In this document: one piece after another, positions 61,922 to 64,000 of the stretch
Layout: the number at the start of each line of letters is the position of its first letter
Numbering within the stretch: the stretch's first letter is position 1
Origin: Mesorhizobium sp. L2C084A000
GTDB lineage: Bacteria; Pseudomonadota; Alphaproteobacteria; Rhizobiales; Rhizobiaceae
DNA: 64,000 nt
Direction: 5' to 3'
Assembly: GCF_000502875.1 (NCBI RefSeq)
Contig: NZ_AYWX01000001.1
Location: 665,672-729,671 of the forward strand
Translations under genes and position numbers: made by a program
The notes under the pieces: model-generated
The model's input: the letters and a program-made list of their open reading frames with translations, nothing else
Databases searched by the model: none
Told to the model about the DNA's origin: nothing

Positions 61922-62550
61922 TGTATCGCGCCGTCGCCTGGGACATCGACGGAACGCTAATCGACAGCGAGCCGTTGCATCATCAATCCCTCCTCGCCGG
62001 CTGCCGCAACTGGAACGTCGATCTTGACGACCTGCCCGACCAAGCCTTTCGCGGCATCCATATGGGCGACGTCTGGACAATGCTGCGTCCGCGTCTCCCA
62101 GTCGGGCTCGACCAGGCGGAGTGGCTCGCCGCTATCAATGCCCACTACGTCGCGAACCGGGCGAACGCCGTCCCAATCCCCGAGGCGGTCGAGACGATTC
62201 GGACCCTGGCTGACCGCGGCGTCCCGCAGGTCTGCGTCTCGAATTCCGGCCGGCAAGTCGTCAATGCCAATCTCGATGCGCTCGGCGTGCTCGATCATAT
62301 GAGTCTCACAATCAGCCTCGACGACGTGTCGGCCGGCAAGCCCGACCCCACGCCCTATCGCGAGGCCTGCCGGCAGCTCGCCGTAGCTCCAGAGTCGGTG
62401 GTGGCCGTGGAAGACAGCCGCACCGGCACTAAGGCAGCACGAGCCGCCGGTCTGTTCGTGGTTGGCTATCTCCCCAGCGGCGGCCTGCTCGGCGACGTCG
62501 ATCTCAGCACCAGCCGTCTGTCGTCGATCCTGGATCTGTTTCCAGGCTGA
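61921..62550 (+). CDS. HAD family phosphatase
   Basis: 209 aa. Motif I WDIDGTLIDSE near 7-17 with nucleophile Asp8 and acid Asp10, motif II VSNSGR near 105, motif III lysine in AGKPDPTPY, motif IV VEDSRTG. A HAD of the beta-phosphoglucomutase or sugar phosphatase type. The ATG overlaps the kinase stop; a GTG at 61918 is the alternative start. Its role could be sugar-phosphate dephosphorylation or a repair function. Confidence 0.9.
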   Translation: MYRAVAWDIDGTLIDSEPLHHQSLLAGCRNWNVDLDDLPDQAFRGIHMGDVWTMLRPRLPVGLDQAEWLAAINAHYVANRANAVPIPEAVETIRTLADRGVPQVCVSNSGRQVVNANLDALGVLDHMSLTISLDDVSAGKPDPTPYREACRQLAVAPESVVAVEDSRTGTKAARAAGLFVVGYLPSGGLLGDVDLSTSRLSSILDLFPG

Positions 62551-62706
62551 GGGTTTGCGCGTCGTTACCTTCCAGGTGTGCGCTTGACCATGCATTCAGG
62601 ATCGTAGCGTGATGGCAACTGATCGATTCACATCGACCGGTAGGAATCCCCCTTGCGCCTCGGCGTCGTGAAACCGCAAACGACACCACACCAGGATGGA
62701 CGCTTG

Positions 62707-63693
62707 ATGAACGACCTCCCCCAAACACTTGCAGCGGACTCGCTCGGGCCAACCGTGGCGATTGGAGAAATCCTGGTAGAGATCGTCGCGAGGCAGACAG
62801 GCACCGGCTTCCGGGAACCTATCGACCTCATTGGCCCCTTTCCGAGCGGCGCGCCCGCCATCTTCATCGATCAATGCGCACGTATGGGCGGAGCGGCCGC
62901 AATGGTGGGCGTGGTCGGCGACGACGATTTCGGCGTCGTCAACGTGGAGCGCCTGAAGCGGGACGGCGTAGACACTTCCGCCATCGCTGTTTCCCCGGAT
63001 TATCCGACGGGCAGCGCCTTTGTTCGCTACCGCACGGACGGAAGCCGCGATTTCGTCTACAACATCGCCAAATCCGCCGCCGCTCGATTGGAATGGACCC
63101 CGCAGGTCGAGGCGCTGATCGCGCGTTGCGGGCATATCCATGTCATGGGAACGGTGTTCGCAAGTCCCGCAGCCTGGGCGATCACCGAACGCGCGATCCC
63201 GCTGATCAAGGCACGCGGCGGCACGATGTCGCTCGATCCGAACCTGCGCAAGGAATTGCTGGCGCACGGCCAGACCGAGGAGAAATTCGCCGGTCTGGTG
63301 GACGAAGCGGACCTGCTGCTGCCGTCGGGCAATGAATTGTTCCTGGCCGCCGGCACGGACGGCGAGGAACGCGCGATCGAGGCGCTGTTCAGACGAGGGG
63401 TCAAGGAGATCGCCGTGAAGCGCGGCGAACATGGCGCGTCAGCCCGTCAAAGCACCGGAGCCCGCGCCGATTGCCCCGGCCTGATCGTCGAGGAAACGGA
63501 CCCCACCGGGGCCGGCGACTGTTTCGGGGGAGCCTATGTCGCATGCCGGCGGCTGGGCATGGCGCTGCAGACGGCGCTCGAATTCGCCAACGCGGCAGGG
63601 GCGCGCAACGTCACACGCCACGGTCCCATGGAGGGAGCCGGCACGCCGGCCGAGCTGGAAGATTTCATGGCAAGAACGGCGAGAAGAAATTGA
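62707..63693 (+). CDS. PfkB family carbohydrate kinase
   Basis: 328 aa ribokinase-fold kinase. N-terminal VAIGEILVEIVA and GPFPSGAPAIFIDQCARMGG; C-terminal DPTGAGDCFGGAYVA near 280 carries the catalytic Asp of GAGD. ATG 62707 is preceded by AGGATGGA; an upstream start would add 18 residues. Next to a GatZ-type aldolase subunit, it may be a tagatose-6-phosphate kinase or tagatose kinase. The overlap with the aldolase gene is one base (TGATG). Confidence 0.9.
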   Translation: MNDLPQTLAADSLGPTVAIGEILVEIVARQTGTGFREPIDLIGPFPSGAPAIFIDQCARMGGAAAMVGVVGDDDFGVVNVERLKRDGVDTSAIAVSPDYPTGSAFVRYRTDGSRDFVYNIAKSAAARLEWTPQVEALIARCGHIHVMGTVFASPAAWAITERAIPLIKARGGTMSLDPNLRKELLAHGQTEEKFAGLVDEADLLLPSGNELFLAAGTDGEERAIEALFRRGVKEIAVKRGEHGASARQSTGARADCPGLIVEETDPTGAGDCFGGAYVACRRLGMALQTALEFANAAGARNVTRHGPMEGAGTPAELEDFMARTARRN

Positions 63694-64000
63694 TGCGTGT
63701 GGCGATCGAAGATTTGCCGGCCCTGCACAGGGACGGGAAGAAAATCGGGGTGACCTCGGTGTGCTCGGCGCACCCGCTGGTGCTTAAAGCCGCACTACGC
63801 CACGGCCGGGAAACCGGCACCACCGTGCTGATCGAGGCGACGTGCAATCAGGTCAATCATCTGGGCGGTTATACGGGCATGACGCCGGCCGATTTCGCGG
63901 CGATGGTGGAAGCGCTCGCGGCAGCCGAGCGGTGCCCGGAAGAGCTGATCGTGCTTGGCGGGGATCATCTCGGCCCTAATCCCTGGAAAGACCGGCCCGC
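63693..64000 (+). CDS. Tagatose-bisphosphate aldolase non-catalytic subunit (GatZ/KbaZ), partial
   Basis: The gene starts at ATG 63693 and runs off the window end, so only about the first 102 residues are visible. They contain VTSVCSAHPLVLKAAL, LIEATCNQVNHLGGYTGM and LGGDHLGPNPW, characteristic of GatZ/KbaZ. The protein supports class II tagatose-1,6-bisphosphate aldolase (GatY/KbaY). It is cotranscribed with the PfkB kinase. Confidence 0.9.
   Translation, partial: MRVAIEDLPALHRDGKKIGVTSVCSAHPLVLKAALRHGRETGTTVLIEATCNQVNHLGGYTGMTPADFAAMVEALAAAERCPEELIVLGGDHLGPNPWKDRP

Overview
The window is GC-rich, densely coded and operon-rich, and looks like chromosome of an alphaproteobacterium of the order Hyphomicrobiales (Rhizobiales), probably Mesorhizobium or a close relative. 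This inference rests on many ABC importers, short translationally coupled overlaps (ATGA), rhizobial gene families and a CtrA-type box (TTAA-N7-TTAA) before a pilin gene. I see no tRNA, rRNA, CRISPR array, insertion sequence or phage gene. The last gene is cut by the window end.

Layout. (1) 46-5346, minus strand: a sulfonate/taurine-type ABC importer behind an O-acetylhomoserine sulfhydrylase and a 2OG-Fe(II) oxygenase. (2) 5522-16203, minus: two complete peptide-type (Dpp/Opp) ABC importers with different gene orders. (3) 16327-24073, minus: a tightly coupled six-gene operon of three luciferase-like FMN monooxygenases, two DszC/SfnC-like flavoenzymes and an Eis-like acetyltransferase. Together, 1-24 kb reads as an organosulfur scavenging island. 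(4) 24415-26483: mannonate dehydratase and a divergent SDR. (5) 26589-39036: an unusual catabolic region with an SDR, an NAD epimerase, an isochorismatase-fold hydrolase, a MarR regulator, an enamidase-like amidohydrolase, two tandem AA_synth (DUF1185) proteins, a BMP-type nucleoside ABC importer and two nucleoside hydrolases. Four copies of a 16-bp motif, one at each of its four divergent promoters, suggest one regulon. (6) 39221-52351: a divergent Tad/Flp pilus locus (cpaA-tadD-tadC-tadB-tadA leftward; flp-cpaB-cpaC-lipoprotein-tadG-tadE-tadF-cpaE-L,D-transpeptidase-membrane protein rightward). (7) 52388-52921: a small membrane protein of unknown function. (8) 52981-64000: a sugar or alditol ABC importer, an SDR, a DeoR regulator, a BtpA/SgcQ protein, an FGGY kinase, a HAD phosphatase, a PfkB kinase and the start of a GatZ/KbaZ tagatose-bisphosphate aldolase subunit; this fits a hexitol/tagatose pathway.

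How it works together. In the sulfur island, importers would bring in organosulfur compounds, reduced-flavin monooxygenases would cleave C-S bonds to sulfite, and the sulfhydrylase would fix sulfide after reduction. In region 5, the transporter and hydrolases suggest uptake of a nucleoside-like molecule, release of its base, and ring-opening and deamidation of an N-heterocycle; the substrate is unknown. In the Tad locus, structural and motor genes diverge from a long AT-richer regulatory region. In region 8, import, oxidation to a ketose, two phosphorylations and aldol cleavage form a plausible route.

The most novel points are the four-site regulon of region 5 with its undescribed combination of enzymes, the duplicated flavin-monooxygenase operon ending in an Eis-like GNAT, and the CtrA-box-controlled Tad locus with an L,D-transpeptidase in its operon.
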